From a bacterium (lineage in GTDB: Bacteria > Chloroflexota > Dormibacteria > Aeolococcales > Aeolococcaceae): a stretch of 44,631 nt of DNA. A model generated the notes under the pieces. It saw only the letters and a program-made list of their open reading frames with translations. It was not told the DNA's origin and did no database searches. This document shows, piece after piece, positions 7,956 through 17,458 of the stretch. The position numbers were made by a program, and so were the translations under genes. The stretch spans positions 7,863 through 52,493 of the forward strand of contig JAJZLL010000005.1 in NCBI GenBank assembly GCA_021803465.1, written 5' to 3'. Positions within the stretch are counted from its first letter, which is position 1, and each line of letters opens with the position of its first letter.

Positions 7956-10229
7956 TCAGAGTGACTGTGAGTCGAGGAGGTATTTCGCTGCTGCAGGAAG
8001 TAAATGCCGCACGCTGTTGACAGACTGCCTTCGTGCAGGAGTGTTCGAGCATGCGCTTGAAGCCCCCCCGGATGCTGCAATCCCAGCAGTTTTCCGGCTT
8101 CTGAGCGCCTTATCCAGCTGGGGTGAAATCGATGGTGTCTGATATAGCAGGGTCTCCTGAGGAATGATGCCACTCCGAAGGTATTGGTGGCGGGCATGCT
8201 TCTTGCCGCCAATGGGCAGAACATTGAAGGGGATGCCTGTACCTGCGAGATGATCATTGATGTGCTTGATGACGTTGCCTGCCCGCAGCTCTCCTGAGAC
8301 TACAAGCAGCCTCGTATTCGGTGTCATGCCCTTCACCATGCGGTCAAGGGGAGCAAGAGCCGTGGAGAGTGCTGAGGGGTCTGCAGCTCCAGCAGGAATG
8401 GGGAGGAAGACAATGGGTATGGGTGGGAGCCCCTGCTCCTTCCGCCATGCATTGATCACCTGGCGCACAAGAAGCCCTGGGAGCCGTCCGACAGGATCCT
8501 CAACGACAATGCCTCCATAGGGCTGTGTCCTGCGGTAGGTATCCTGCTGCGCATCGATGAGGGTATCGCGCTTGAGTGCATCCATTATGGGAAGCAGTAA
8601 CTCAACCAGCTCATCGAGAACAGGATCGAGCTGCACTACTTCGGGCACAAGCGCTGGAGTGAGATCGGCAATGATATGGCGGATGTCTCCACGTATGCCA
8701 CGCATCATCCATCTCGTATACGCATCATCAGCGACAAGACCAGGAGAGAACTTCGGACGCCGCTGCGTGAGACCGCTCAGCTCAACCTTGTCAATGAGCA
8801 TGCTAGGGTCTCCTTCGCCGGAGTATGCGATAGTGGTGTCTGGCCACCGCGAATTCCTGGTGAATGACTGGAGACTCCTTGAGGATACGCCACCAAACGT
8901 TGCCGCAATGGCTGCGAAACCTTGGCTCCCCACACGTTCGATGAGGCTCATGCAGCTTGCACCACTGCCAATGTTGTCAGTGACTATGAGAGCTTTCTTT
9001 GATGAGTCGAGACAGGCGATGCGCTTAGCGATTGGTGTGAACGCACGAATCTGTTCCACATCATTTGAATCGCGCGTTCCTTCGCAGAAGAATACGGGAA
9101 GCTTTGGGAGTCCCTTCGTGGCGCGGTACGCATTGATGGAGTGTGCGATGAGGAGAGTGGGCACACGTCCACTTGTGTCATCGCCAAGTATGAAGGCGAT
9201 ATCATCTCGCTGAACATGACCCCGCATCTCGTGGAGTAGCTTTTTCACAGACTTCCGCATGCGGGGTATGGCAGTGTTGCTGTACTCCAGGGAGGTGGCA
9301 AGCTGCTGTGCGAGGTGGGCCACATCTTCACGTGCATGCCCGACCGATGCGCGGACAGCAGGATCGCCATGGATGACAGGTGATACCGGGAACTTCTCTG
9401 TCTTGAGACCTGTGAGATCCGGCCTGTCACGGAACTCGCCAGCCCAGTGCAGACCGACGAACAGGCGGGTGGAGACTGGCCAACCGACATCGTCAGTGGG
9501 GTCTAGCAGGAAATTTCCCCGATCTGGATCTGAGGGCACTGCCTGGAGCATTTCGTGCTTCCGGGCTGTTCTCTTCCTGGCAGCAGCTGGCGCAGTGAGC
9601 GGTACGATATTTCCACGGGAGCCTGACAGTGTTGAAAGTGCATGACCCAGCGATGGAGTGGGGGTAGTGAGTGTGCGTGCAGGACTCTGGGACAGCGTTC
9701 CGCCCGGATTGCTCAGTGTGCCATTGACATAGGTGAATGTGCGGGCCATCTTCTGTGTGATGGATGTGGGCACGGAGATGGTCGACGAGTCACGGGTGAA
9801 TCGCTGGCCATCGAGAACAGCAAGATCGAAGGTCATGCCATCCCGCTGCAGTAGCTGGCCAAGACGGGCAATTGATGATCCTGAGGTGAGCCCCTCTGTT
9901 GCCACGAGGATTCGCCTGTCGCCGGAAGAACGCTTGAGCGACGCCTTCCTGCGGGAATACGCTGCCTCAAGTGCGGGCAGCTCCTCATCCGAGGATGCAC
10001 CCTGGATGAAGTACACGGGCAGTTTCGGGAGGCCGTTTCTGGTGCGGTAGAGGTTGATGGCGCGGGAGAGCACAAGTGCGGGAATACGTCCACTCGTGTC
10101 ATCCCCGAGTATGCAGCCATACTCGTCATTGAGGAGGTACGGCCGGAGCTCCTTCAGGAGCGTTCCTATGCCCAGCTCGAGCTTTCCAATCTCGTCAAAA
10201 TGGTAGGGATGGCGTGAGTCTGGCATCAT
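7956..10229 (-). CDS. Protein with three phosphoribosyltransferase-like domains
   Basis: The 757-aa protein repeats one module three times. Each module has an early motif (GDDTSGRIP, GDDTSGRVP, VEDPVGRLP), then a helix ending in NGLPKLP or QGLPPIP, then a strand with the place of the PRPP loop: ILVATEGLTSG, ALIVTDNIGSG and LLVVSGELRAG. The first two resemble a type I PRTase PRPP loop with a weakened acidic pair. The third has lost it. Type I PRTases transfer phosphoribosyl between PRPP and bases, but many members are regulators. The substrate is unknown. I chose the ATG at 10229 because AAAGGA lies eight bases upstream. A TTG at 10307 would overlap the upstream gene by 41 bases. It lies 37 bases after the 509-aa gene, in one operon. 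Confidence 0.72.
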   Translation of the reverse strand: MMPDSRHPYHFDEIGKLELGIGTLLKELRPYLLNDEYGCILGDDTSGRIPALVLSRAINLYRTRNGLPKLPVYFIQGASSDEELPALEAAYSRRKASLKRSSGDRRILVATEGLTSGSSIARLGQLLQRDGMTFDLAVLDGQRFTRDSSTISVPTSITQKMARTFTYVNGTLSNPGGTLSQSPARTLTTPTPSLGHALSTLSGSRGNIVPLTAPAAARKRTARKHEMLQAVPSDPDRGNFLLDPTDDVGWPVSTRLFVGLHWAGEFRDRPDLTGLKTEKFPVSPVIHGDPAVRASVGHAREDVAHLAQQLATSLEYSNTAIPRMRKSVKKLLHEMRGHVQRDDIAFILGDDTSGRVPTLLIAHSINAYRATKGLPKLPVFFCEGTRDSNDVEQIRAFTPIAKRIACLDSSKKALIVTDNIGSGASCMSLIERVGSQGFAAIAATFGGVSSRSLQSFTRNSRWPDTTIAYSGEGDPSMLIDKVELSGLTQRRPKFSPGLVADDAYTRWMMRGIRGDIRHIIADLTPALVPEVVQLDPVLDELVELLLPIMDALKRDTLIDAQQDTYRRTQPYGGIVVEDPVGRLPGLLVRQVINAWRKEQGLPPIPIVFLPIPAGAADPSALSTALAPLDRMVKGMTPNTRLLVVSGELRAGNVIKHINDHLAGTGIPFNVLPIGGKKHARHQYLRSGIIPQETLLYQTPSISPQLDKALRSRKTAGIAASGGASSACSNTPARRQSVNSVRHLLPAAAKYLLDSQSL

Positions 10230-10266
10230 CCACACTGTCCTTTCCGCCAGAACTGGTTCTGCACGA

Positions 10267-11796
10267 TCATAGTGACTGCTCCGGATGGCTGGTGGTGTTC
10301 TGTGCAAGGTCAGGGAGGCGGTACTGTGGATTGAGCGCGATCCGTGCTGGCTGGAAACCGTGGACTCTCAGATGCGCATGAGATCGTGTGATGTCCGGCA
10401 GAGGACCTGCCAGGAGCTCGGGAGGAAGCCCGAGATGGGCGTTGCTGAACGATCTGCTGAGTGCGAGCGCAAGGATGTGGGAAGGTATGCGGGACATCTC
10501 CTCTGGCATGGCACGGAGTGCAGTGCTGAGATACTGGGCGAGAAGGTGCTCAACGACAGGTGCAGCATCCGCATCCTGGAGCTGTGTCCACTCGACAAGA
10601 ACATGCGCTGCATGTGCTGCCTGGGGAAGCGGGGGACCGAGTATGTGCTGTTTCACGGGGAGGTATCTGAGTGTGCCACTTACCGTTTTGCAGGAGAGCG
10701 TTCCCTCGAGAAGTCGGTCAGCGATGATATACCGGAGGTCCGATTCCATTGGCGACACACTGAGCAGGTCCTCAGGCGCTGCACCACGTGGGGATCGCTT
10801 GAGTGCACGGTCGAAGCGGGCAGCAAGCTCGCTGGAATTCGGTGAGATGGGCAGTATGTGGCCCTCAAGCACGACATGGACAGCTCCTGGGTTGACGATG
10901 AGGCCAATTGGCGCAAATCCGTAGGTGGGAGGCTTTCCTGAGTGCCTGAGCCGGTCTGCAGCATCAGGGCGGAGCATGTCCTCAGTGATGCCGATGGCCT
11001 GGAGGCGTGGATTTCGGGCAGGGTCTGGCGTGTAGACAGTTCCATTCTCCTCAAGGGCAGAGACATCGTGGGGAGTGAGTGGCGGTGCAGCTGTCACATA
11101 CTCGACAAAGGAGTCAGGCATTCCCAGCGAAACCAGTGCGCCAAACGGGATGAAGAGCTGACCATACTCGTCCTGGGTTGCTGTGTACTGTCCTCTCATG
11201 AGGAAGAGCGTGTCAGGTGCAGGCACTGGGTTATGCGCCTTAATGCGGATGCTCCGATGCTGGGAGATTTCCGGAGCAGGAACCTGCTGTGCCCGGGTGA
11301 GAACTGCAGCAAGATTCGTCTCGAACGATGCCATGACTGCAGCAAGCTTCTCCTCGGGTGTAGTGGTGGGGACCTGGCTCAGGTCATCTGGGAGAAGTTG
11401 CGATGGTGAACCAGCTGTTGGGGAAGGCGTGCTGTCGTCGTTCCATTCCAGAAGCCAGCGCGCAGTGTTCGCATAGTAGGTGCGGTCACCCATCTGGGGC
11501 CTGGACGACTGCGGAGATGCGAACCGTCTGAGCATCTCGCTTCGGTCCATGTGGGAAGTGACCCACTGCACAACTGCATGCGCAGCCGTATCTGGCTGTA
11601 GGTCTACAGTGAACTGACTGGTCAGGTCCCTTGGACTCATGTGAGCATGTATACCTGTGATTTGTGCATGCTGTCGTGTGCCACGAAGCTCGGTGTCATA
11701 TGCAATATCGTAGCTTGGGGTCCGGGACACAGCTCGGACAGTTGCGGTGGCCAGGAGCGCTGCATATTCCGCGTCGCTTGGCATTGTCTGTCTCAT
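10267..11796 (-). CDS. Hypothetical protein (509 aa)
   Basis: No family recognised. The protein appears cytoplasmic, without membrane helices. Its N-terminal 60 residues are polar, a Ser/Thr/Pro-rich linker follows near residue 140, and the central part has strand-rich stretches (DTLFLMRGQYTATQDEYG, FAPIGLIVNPGAVHVVLEG). The C-terminal third is helical with EDLLSVSPMESDLRYIIADRL. The ATG at 11796 has GGAAAG about eleven bases upstream, and a second ATG lies at 11784. It is divergent from the 169-aa gene at 11839 (42 bases between starts) and directly upstream of the triple-PRTase gene, so the two should share one message. Confidence 0.65.
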   Translation of the reverse strand: MRQTMPSDAEYAALLATATVRAVSRTPSYDIAYDTELRGTRQHAQITGIHAHMSPRDLTSQFTVDLQPDTAAHAVVQWVTSHMDRSEMLRRFASPQSSRPQMGDRTYYANTARWLLEWNDDSTPSPTAGSPSQLLPDDLSQVPTTTPEEKLAAVMASFETNLAAVLTRAQQVPAPEISQHRSIRIKAHNPVPAPDTLFLMRGQYTATQDEYGQLFIPFGALVSLGMPDSFVEYVTAAPPLTPHDVSALEENGTVYTPDPARNPRLQAIGITEDMLRPDAADRLRHSGKPPTYGFAPIGLIVNPGAVHVVLEGHILPISPNSSELAARFDRALKRSPRGAAPEDLLSVSPMESDLRYIIADRLLEGTLSCKTVSGTLRYLPVKQHILGPPLPQAAHAAHVLVEWTQLQDADAAPVVEHLLAQYLSTALRAMPEEMSRIPSHILALALSRSFSNAHLGLPPELLAGPLPDITRSHAHLRVHGFQPARIALNPQYRLPDLAQNTTSHPEQSL

Positions 11797-11838
11797 GTCC
11801 GCTTGTTCTTTCCAGACTTCATGCAGGAGGTGATTCAC

Positions 11839-12348
11839 ATGCAACACCATCAGATACTTGGAACGGACGGGAAGGTGTTCACCGTTAATACCTTTGACCG
11901 CGCTCTGAGCGTGGCGGATGGGCAGTGGGGCGATGCTCCACAGGTCATCTCCTGGGCACAGGGCACACCATTCATCGGCATTGCAGGACGTCAGGAGCTC
12001 GATGCGACAGGAACACTCCGGGTGTTCGTCATCGGACCTGCAAGCGATGCGACGGGAGTGTACATCCGAGTGACACGGGTGGCCATCGAGCATGTCACGG
12101 ACTATCCGTGTCCCTCGCAGGCAGCGAAGATCTTCGGACTGTGGCTGGACCACTACGGCAGGGAGCGGAGCGAGCAGGCCTGGAATGGAACGAATGATGC
12201 ACTCCGGGCATGGTCAAACGATGTCGTTGAAATGCTCATGGATGCTCCCCACATTATCCGTCAGGCGCCAAAGTCACGGAAGTGGGAGCAGTCGTTTGCT
12301 GCTGCAGAGGTGCGGGGCACAGCGTACTCCCGAGTCCAGGTGGCCTGA
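11839..12348 (+). CDS. Hypothetical protein (169 aa)
   Basis: The start is well supported: AGGAGGTGA, a near-perfect Shine-Dalgarno, lies just upstream of the ATG at 11839. The first half looks strand-rich (HHQILGTDGKVFTVNTFDRAL, GTLRVFVIGPASDATGVYI). The second half is helical, with KIFGLWLDHYGRERSEQAW and a Lys/Arg-rich end. No family recognised. It is divergent from the 509-aa/triple-PRTase operon, sharing a 42-base intergenic region, and convergent with the membrane protein at 12380. Location suggests a functional link with the PRTase operon, but nothing more can be read. Confidence 0.65.
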   Translation: MQHHQILGTDGKVFTVNTFDRALSVADGQWGDAPQVISWAQGTPFIGIAGRQELDATGTLRVFVIGPASDATGVYIRVTRVAIEHVTDYPCPSQAAKIFGLWLDHYGRERSEQAWNGTNDALRAWSNDVVEMLMDAPHIIRQAPKSRKWEQSFAAAEVRGTAYSRVQVA

Positions 12349-12379
12349 CGTCACGAAGGAGCGGGGCGATTTGTCTGCT

Positions 12380-13534
12380 CTACTCCAGACTTCGCGTGGA
12401 CTGGGAAGGAGCAGAGCGTTTTGCACTCCTACGCCAGGCATGTGATGTCCGTTCCATGGGACGGCTGTTCGCAGGTCGTGGGATGAGACGGTGCACTGGC
12501 AGCCGTCGGTACAGCGGAGCCCTGCGTGATGCATGCTGCTCTCCTGCAGTGTGCGCCTCAGGAGCAGATGGTTCAGGATGTGGCGAGGAGATAGCTGTTC
12601 CTCGCGTCTCCTGCTCAACACCTGGTGTTGGCACAGAAGGTGTTGGCGCTTCCTGGAGATCGTAGCCGAGGACACGTCGTGCAACATCTGTTGGTCGTTG
12701 GCGGATGCCAGGGCGGGTGATGCGGTACGGATCTCCTGTCTGCCAGGCGAGGAAGGCTGCAAGGGTGAGGGGAATCCATCCGACTACTGCATTGAGCGCG
12801 AAGTTCACGATTGTGGAGATGCCGACAATGCTGCCAATGGCAAGCTGTCCCATGCCAAGCACGAACGCTGGAGTCCTTGCGCGCTGGTTGAGCCAGTCGT
12901 CTATCTGTCCAGCAACAAACCGCTTTGCGCCACGCTTCTCGCTTTCCGCTGCAAGAATGAGTCGGCATTCATAGGTGAGAATCTTCCGTGCGAGCCATGG
13001 ATGCCTGCGCAGGATGAAGGGCCCCGCTTTCGGAATGGAGCCAATCCATGGCGCATGCCGTGCGATGAAGGTGGGTTTTGGATTGACGAAGGTGGCAGGA
13101 TCAAACTGGAGTTCGAGGGCGACTTCCGGAGTTGCTGCGATGTCAGCCTTCTGATGGGACTGGGGACGGGTCCACCAGGACCAGTCCCACTTGATGGGAT
13201 TGTAGATGCCGCTCCTCGCGTTCACATGGACCATGCGGATGAACTGGGCAACGCAGGGACCCTGGCTGATGAGCCAGTTGATGGCAAGCATTGTTCCCAG
13301 GGGAACACCAAGTCCAGTCGCGATGATGGTTGCTCCGCCCATGACCCATCCCATGACATGTCCAGGGATGTCATTTCTCGCAAGGAGCCAGTCAAGTGGA
13401 GCTTCCTTCAGGTGGGTGAGAAAGCCCCGATGCTCGCGGTGGATGCGACCAGGAGTTTCCGGGGTTTCAGGAAGGGCTGCCCTCTTCCGGAGCTGCGCGA
13501 GCGCATTCTCTACTTGTGCATCGGGTGTGTCCAC
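12380..13534 (-). CDS. Hypothetical membrane protein (384 aa)
   Basis: The GTG start at 13534 has AAGGAAGGA six bases upstream. The protein begins with a charged coiled segment (about residues 1-45), then hydrophobic helices near residues 58-90 (HVMGWVMGGATIIATGLGV) and 225-265 (LGMGQLAIGSIVGISTIVNF and VVGWIPLTLAAFLAW). Between them is a soluble domain with many Trp and Arg, including GPFILRRHPWLARK. The C-terminal 90 residues are proline- and arginine-rich and probably disordered. I recognise no family. A long reading frame on the opposite strand (12533-13573) is rejected as a shadow. The gene is convergent with the 169-aa gene. Confidence 0.65.
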   Translation of the reverse strand: MDTPDAQVENALAQLRKRAALPETPETPGRIHREHRGFLTHLKEAPLDWLLARNDIPGHVMGWVMGGATIIATGLGVPLGTMLAINWLISQGPCVAQFIRMVHVNARSGIYNPIKWDWSWWTRPQSHQKADIAATPEVALELQFDPATFVNPKPTFIARHAPWIGSIPKAGPFILRRHPWLARKILTYECRLILAAESEKRGAKRFVAGQIDDWLNQRARTPAFVLGMGQLAIGSIVGISTIVNFALNAVVGWIPLTLAAFLAWQTGDPYRITRPGIRQRPTDVARRVLGYDLQEAPTPSVPTPGVEQETRGTAISSPHPEPSAPEAHTAGEQHASRRAPLYRRLPVHRLIPRPANSRPMERTSHAWRRSAKRSAPSQSTRSLE

Positions 13535-13750
13535 GGATCCTTCCTTGCGTGGTGTGCTGCTGCCCGCAGATGATCCTCCAGGGCGGCTGGTAGTGCCCCG
13601 ATCCTAGTGCATTGCCTGTTCGGTCGTCAACAGGACTTCCCGCTCCCAGCACCTGCTGAGAACCTGTGCAACCTGCAGGCAGAGCAGCGGAATGCGTGCA
13701 CACGGGATAATGGGAGAAGGCAGCAGCGAGCAGGGGGATGGGCAGATCTG

Positions 13751-15382
13751 ATGATTGGAGCGCAGGACATCGGGATAACGGTCGGAGCACGGGTGCTCCT
13801 CGAACCGGTCTCGTTCCGGATTGAGCGTGGACAGAAGATCGGGCTTGTCGGCCTCAACGGGGCAGGCAAGTCAACGCTTGTCTCCGTGCTTTCTCGAGAT
13901 CCGGCTCCTGGTGTGCAGGTGACAGGTACTGTGGTCCTTCCGGACCGGCTTGGCATCATCCAGCAGACGCCACCGAAGGAGGGGAGTGGCAGGTTTCCGA
14001 CCATTCGCTCGCATCTCCTCGCTGCCCGAGGCCTCGATGCGCTGGAAGCGGACATGGAAGAGGCGCTCCACATCATGTCCGGGGATCCAAGCGAGGAGCA
14101 TGTGGCACTGTACAGCGCTGCAGAGGAGACGTACCGGCACAGGGATGGATATGAGGCGGAGTCACGGATCCGGAAGCTCATGGCAGGCGTGGGACTGGGG
14201 GATGTGCCAATCGAAGCGGAGCTGTCCTCCCTCTCTGGAGGCCAGCGTCGGAGGGTGGAGCTCGTCCGTGCGCTCTTTGCTCCTACCGATGCCCTCATTC
14301 TTGATGAACCGACGAACCACCTCGACAAGTCATCGAAGATCTGGCTCATGGATGAGCTGTCCCAGTACGAGGGGGCACTCCTCATCGTGAGCCATGACCT
14401 TGGTCTCCTTGACCGTGCCATCACACGGATCTTCCATCTTGAGCAGGGACACCTCACGCAGTACAAGGGCAACTACACCCAGTACCAGACAGTGCGTGAG
14501 CAGGATGAGACGAGGATGGAGAAGACAGCGAAGCTCCAGCAGCGGGAGATCCATCGGCTCAGCCAGCTTGCGGAAGTCATGCGCCACCAGAGCGCAAAGC
14601 GTGCACGGACAGCCCATTCGATCGATGCCAGGGTCGAGCGGATGAAGCAGGATGCTCCCAGCACTCCTGTCCGGAAGCGGACCCCACCGGTGTACCACCT
14701 GCCCGACCCGCCCCAGATTGGCATCGAAGTGCTTGCCATCGACGATGTGTGGAAGGGATATGGCGACCTCATTGTCCTGTCAGAGATACATCTGCGGCTG
14801 TCCCGGGGAGAACGGCTTGTCATTATCGGCGAGAACGGTGCAGGAAAGTCGACGCTTGTCCGCCTCATCACGGGCGCAGAGTCTCCGGATCTTGGCGAGG
14901 TGAGGCGGGACAGGATGGCGAAAGTGGGCTGGTATGCCCAGGAGCAGGAGAATCTCCGCATGGACATTCCCGCCTTCGAGAATGTCGGCGGTGCTGCGCT
15001 TTCCATCCAGGAACGGAGGCGGCTCATGGGAGCGTTCGGCCTCACTGGAGACACAGGCGTCCAGCCCACGGGGACCCTCTCGGGAGGCGAGCGGACGAAA
15101 CTGTCCTTTGCCCAGCTGACGAGTGGCGACTACAACCTCCTCGTGCTCGATGAACCCACAAACAACCTCGACCCCGCATCCCGTGATGCAGCGGGCGCTG
15201 CGTTCGGGAAGTGGAAGGGAACACTCATTGTCGTGAGCCACGACAGGGATTTTGTCCGGGCCATCCATCCGACCCATGTGCTCGTGCTTCCGGAGGGAAC
15301 CGTGTCGTACTGGAAGGACACGTTCCTCGACATGGTTGAGGAGCGCCATCCCGTGAAGGCGGGCAGGGGTCGGAAAAGCTGA
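13751..15382 (+). CDS. ABC-F family ATPase
   Basis: The 543-aa protein has two ABC cassettes in one chain and no membrane domain, the hallmark of ABC-F proteins that act on the ribosome (translation factors such as EttA, or antibiotic resistance proteins). Cassette 1 has Walker A GLNGAGKST, signature LSGGQRRR and Walker B LILDEPTNHLD. Cassette 2 has GENGAGKST, LSGGERTK and LVLDEPTNNLD. The linker between them (about residues 245-320) is a charged helical hairpin, the P-site tRNA interaction motif in this family. The ATG at 13751 is preferred over an upstream in-frame start because the alignment to ABC-F proteins begins there. Which subfamily it belongs to cannot be said from motifs alone. Confidence 0.93.
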   Translation: MIGAQDIGITVGARVLLEPVSFRIERGQKIGLVGLNGAGKSTLVSVLSRDPAPGVQVTGTVVLPDRLGIIQQTPPKEGSGRFPTIRSHLLAARGLDALEADMEEALHIMSGDPSEEHVALYSAAEETYRHRDGYEAESRIRKLMAGVGLGDVPIEAELSSLSGGQRRRVELVRALFAPTDALILDEPTNHLDKSSKIWLMDELSQYEGALLIVSHDLGLLDRAITRIFHLEQGHLTQYKGNYTQYQTVREQDETRMEKTAKLQQREIHRLSQLAEVMRHQSAKRARTAHSIDARVERMKQDAPSTPVRKRTPPVYHLPDPPQIGIEVLAIDDVWKGYGDLIVLSEIHLRLSRGERLVIIGENGAGKSTLVRLITGAESPDLGEVRRDRMAKVGWYAQEQENLRMDIPAFENVGGAALSIQERRRLMGAFGLTGDTGVQPTGTLSGGERTKLSFAQLTSGDYNLLVLDEPTNNLDPASRDAAGAAFGKWKGTLIVVSHDRDFVRAIHPTHVLVLPEGTVSYWKDTFLDMVEERHPVKAGRGRKS

Positions 15383-15522
15383 CAGTGCTTTCGTGACCGG
15401 AATCCTTTCCTAAACAGTCACAAGGGCATGGAAGTTGTTGTCAAACGCCAGCGATTCTGTCGGTATAAGTCGCCAGGGAAAATGTCCGTCAGCTGTCTTG
15501 CGGAAATACGTATGCTGGACAC

Positions 15523-16203
15523 ATGGAGAACCCGTCCCCTGTCCGGAAGATTGTGAGCCTTGAACTCCACGGCGGTGTCATGGACACTGCACGTCACACA
15601 GCTGAAGTGGTGCAGCATCTCTTTGCTGCGTATCAGCTTGCTGTGCCATATCAGGGAAGCGTGCTGCGGATGCTGCGGAAATCGGGAATGGATTGGGAAG
15701 CCATTTTTAGGGCAGCAGGGATCGTTCCAGATCTCATGAGCCTGCAGCAACTCCGGAGGGACTTCCGTGCAGTGTCCAGGGAGCTTGGTGGTCCTCAGGC
15801 GGTTCCTGGCATCCGTGAGGCTCTGGCTGCTCTCAGAGAGAGCGGTGCAGAGTGCGTCATTGTGTCAGCCCTTCCAGAAGACCGCATTGCGCGCGAACTT
15901 GTGGAGGCAGGACTTTCCACAGAGGATTTTGATGGCATCGTTGCTGGACGCCGTTCACGGAAGAGCGCTCTCCAGCATATTGCTGCAGCATGGAATGTGG
16001 CACCACGCGATGTGACATGGGTGGGGGGCATGGGAAGTGATCTTGCACCAGTGCGGGATGCTGGGGCCGAGGCTGTGAAACTCGATCCGACTGCACGTTC
16101 TGCAGGTGCACGGGCATCCTCCCGCGAGGCAGCCCGGGAAGTGCGGAATCTTGCTGCGGTTGCGGCAGGCCGGCAGTCGCCTGACGTGCACGTTCTCGAC
16201 TAG
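15523..16203 (+). CDS. HAD-like protein lacking the catalytic aspartates
   Basis: The 226-aa protein has the layout of a HAD phosphatase with a small helical cap: a first strand (IVSLELHGGVMDT), motif II (CVIVSALPEDR), motif III (RRSRKSALQHI) and motif IV (TWVGGMGSDLAPVRDAG). In active HADs motif I reads DxDGT. Here the two Asp positions are Glu and His (LELHGG), so the nucleophile is missing, while the motif IV Asp is kept. It may be a non-catalytic binding protein. The ATG at 15523 lies six bases after a possible -10 (TATGCT) with only a weak -35 and no Shine-Dalgarno. It ends three bases before the MFS gene, forming an operon. Confidence 0.72.
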   Translation: MENPSPVRKIVSLELHGGVMDTARHTAEVVQHLFAAYQLAVPYQGSVLRMLRKSGMDWEAIFRAAGIVPDLMSLQQLRRDFRAVSRELGGPQAVPGIREALAALRESGAECVIVSALPEDRIARELVEAGLSTEDFDGIVAGRRSRKSALQHIAAAWNVAPRDVTWVGGMGSDLAPVRDAGAEAVKLDPTARSAGARASSREAAREVRNLAAVAAGRQSPDVHVLD

Positions 16204-16206
16204 CGC

Positions 16207-17457
16207 ATGGCACGCCGAGCTGGGCGGGAACCATCACCACGGTTTCGCATTGCTGTGATTGGGAGTGCCATTGGGGCACAGTATCTCATTGCCACAGCAA
16301 TGTCTCTTGTCATTGTCAACCACGCAATTGGAGTCGGAGCTGGCATTGGTGCGCTTGTCGTCATAGCAGGCCAGGTTCCTTCCCTGATTGTTCCCACAGT
16401 TGCTGGCTGGATCAGCGACCGCTACGGGCGGAGGACCACACTTGCTGTGGGAACAGCATGCGCTGTGGTGACTGCACTTGGGTGGATAGTTGGCAGGTCG
16501 GATCCAGTGCTTCTTGCCTGGGTCTCATTCGGCATTGGCTGCAGCACGAGCATCTGGGGATCCGCTGGCGTCGCAGCCCTCATCGATGCGACGTCGCACA
16601 TGGAGGAACGGGGACAGGAGCATGCTGCAGTCGTCCTTGGCTGGGTGATCGATGTGGGAAAGCTCATTGGCTCTGCTGCGATCGCACTCATTGCAGTGGC
16701 TCATGGGCTTGGTGCCTACAGCATCATTGTCCTTGCCTGCGCAGCGGAATATGTTGGCATGCGGGCTTCCCAGAAGCGGGTGAAGCCTGCTCCTGTGACT
16801 AAGGGCGAAGTGGCATCCACGCAGCACTCCCGACCTCCACTTGGCATCCCAGAGATCTCCATCCTTGCAGGTTTTGGCATCATTGGCCTTGCAGGGAGCC
16901 AGCAGAGTTCCATCACTGTATTTGCTGCCTCCTCGTCGCATGATGGACTTGCTGCTGCTGGGATTGCCTGGGCAGTGGGCGCACTTCTTGGCACAGGAGC
17001 ACTGCTTCTGGCAAAGCGGCTCCAGCCATGGCATCTCTGGTGTACGCCTGTCATATTCATGTGCGGCATGGTGGGCATTGGCTGGGGGAGATTTCCCGCG
17101 ATTCTCGGGATTGGCGTTGTGGGCTTTGGTGCAGCTGTCCTCTGGCAGGCATACCGTGGCATGGTCCTTACACGGGTGCCAGCGTCCTTCCGGGGCACGT
17201 ATGGCGGAATGGTGCTGACAGTCGCTACCCTCGCACAGAGCATTGGCGCATCGCTCCTCATCGGTCTCATTCCGCATTTTGGCATCCGAAACGTATGCGA
17301 TGTGCTGGGGTATTCCTGTCTTGCGGGACTGATCCCCCTTGGATATGGAGCACAGCAGCTTGCCAAGAGGGCCCGTTCGTCCACTCAGGATGGAGAAAGT
17401 GGCACACCCCTTGTGGCAACAGAGGACGGTGCAGTGATCCCGCTCGAGGGGGGATAG
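16207..17457 (+). CDS. Major facilitator superfamily transporter
   Basis: The 416-aa protein consists of hydrophobic helices throughout, consistent with 12 membrane segments. The MFS motif A between helices 2 and 3 is intact (GWISDRYGRR, about residues 60-69). A cytoplasmic loop around residues 195-215 (QKRVKPAPVTKGEVAS) separates the two halves. Proteins of this size are usually proton-coupled exporters or sugar/drug transporters, and the substrate cannot be told. It is the second gene of an operon with the degenerate HAD protein. Its stop codon ends one base before the left-most tRNA-Gly repeat, so the first islet begins immediately behind this gene without damaging it. Confidence 0.88.
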   Translation: MARRAGREPSPRFRIAVIGSAIGAQYLIATAMSLVIVNHAIGVGAGIGALVVIAGQVPSLIVPTVAGWISDRYGRRTTLAVGTACAVVTALGWIVGRSDPVLLAWVSFGIGCSTSIWGSAGVAALIDATSHMEERGQEHAAVVLGWVIDVGKLIGSAAIALIAVAHGLGAYSIIVLACAAEYVGMRASQKRVKPAPVTKGEVASTQHSRPPLGIPEISILAGFGIIGLAGSQQSSITVFAASSSHDGLAAAGIAWAVGALLGTGALLLAKRLQPWHLWCTPVIFMCGMVGIGWGRFPAILGIGVVGFGAAVLWQAYRGMVLTRVPASFRGTYGGMVLTVATLAQSIGASLLIGLIPHFGIRNVCDVLGYSCLAGLIPLGYGAQQLAKRARSSTQDGESGTPLVATEDGAVIPLEGG

Positions 17458-17458
17458 G

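Noticed and set aside
12533..13573. Long plus-strand reading frame (346 codons) opposite the membrane protein gene
   Set aside because: Its product is Cys/Arg-rich without family features, while the opposite frame has membrane helices, a GTG with a good ribosome-binding site and normal codon use.
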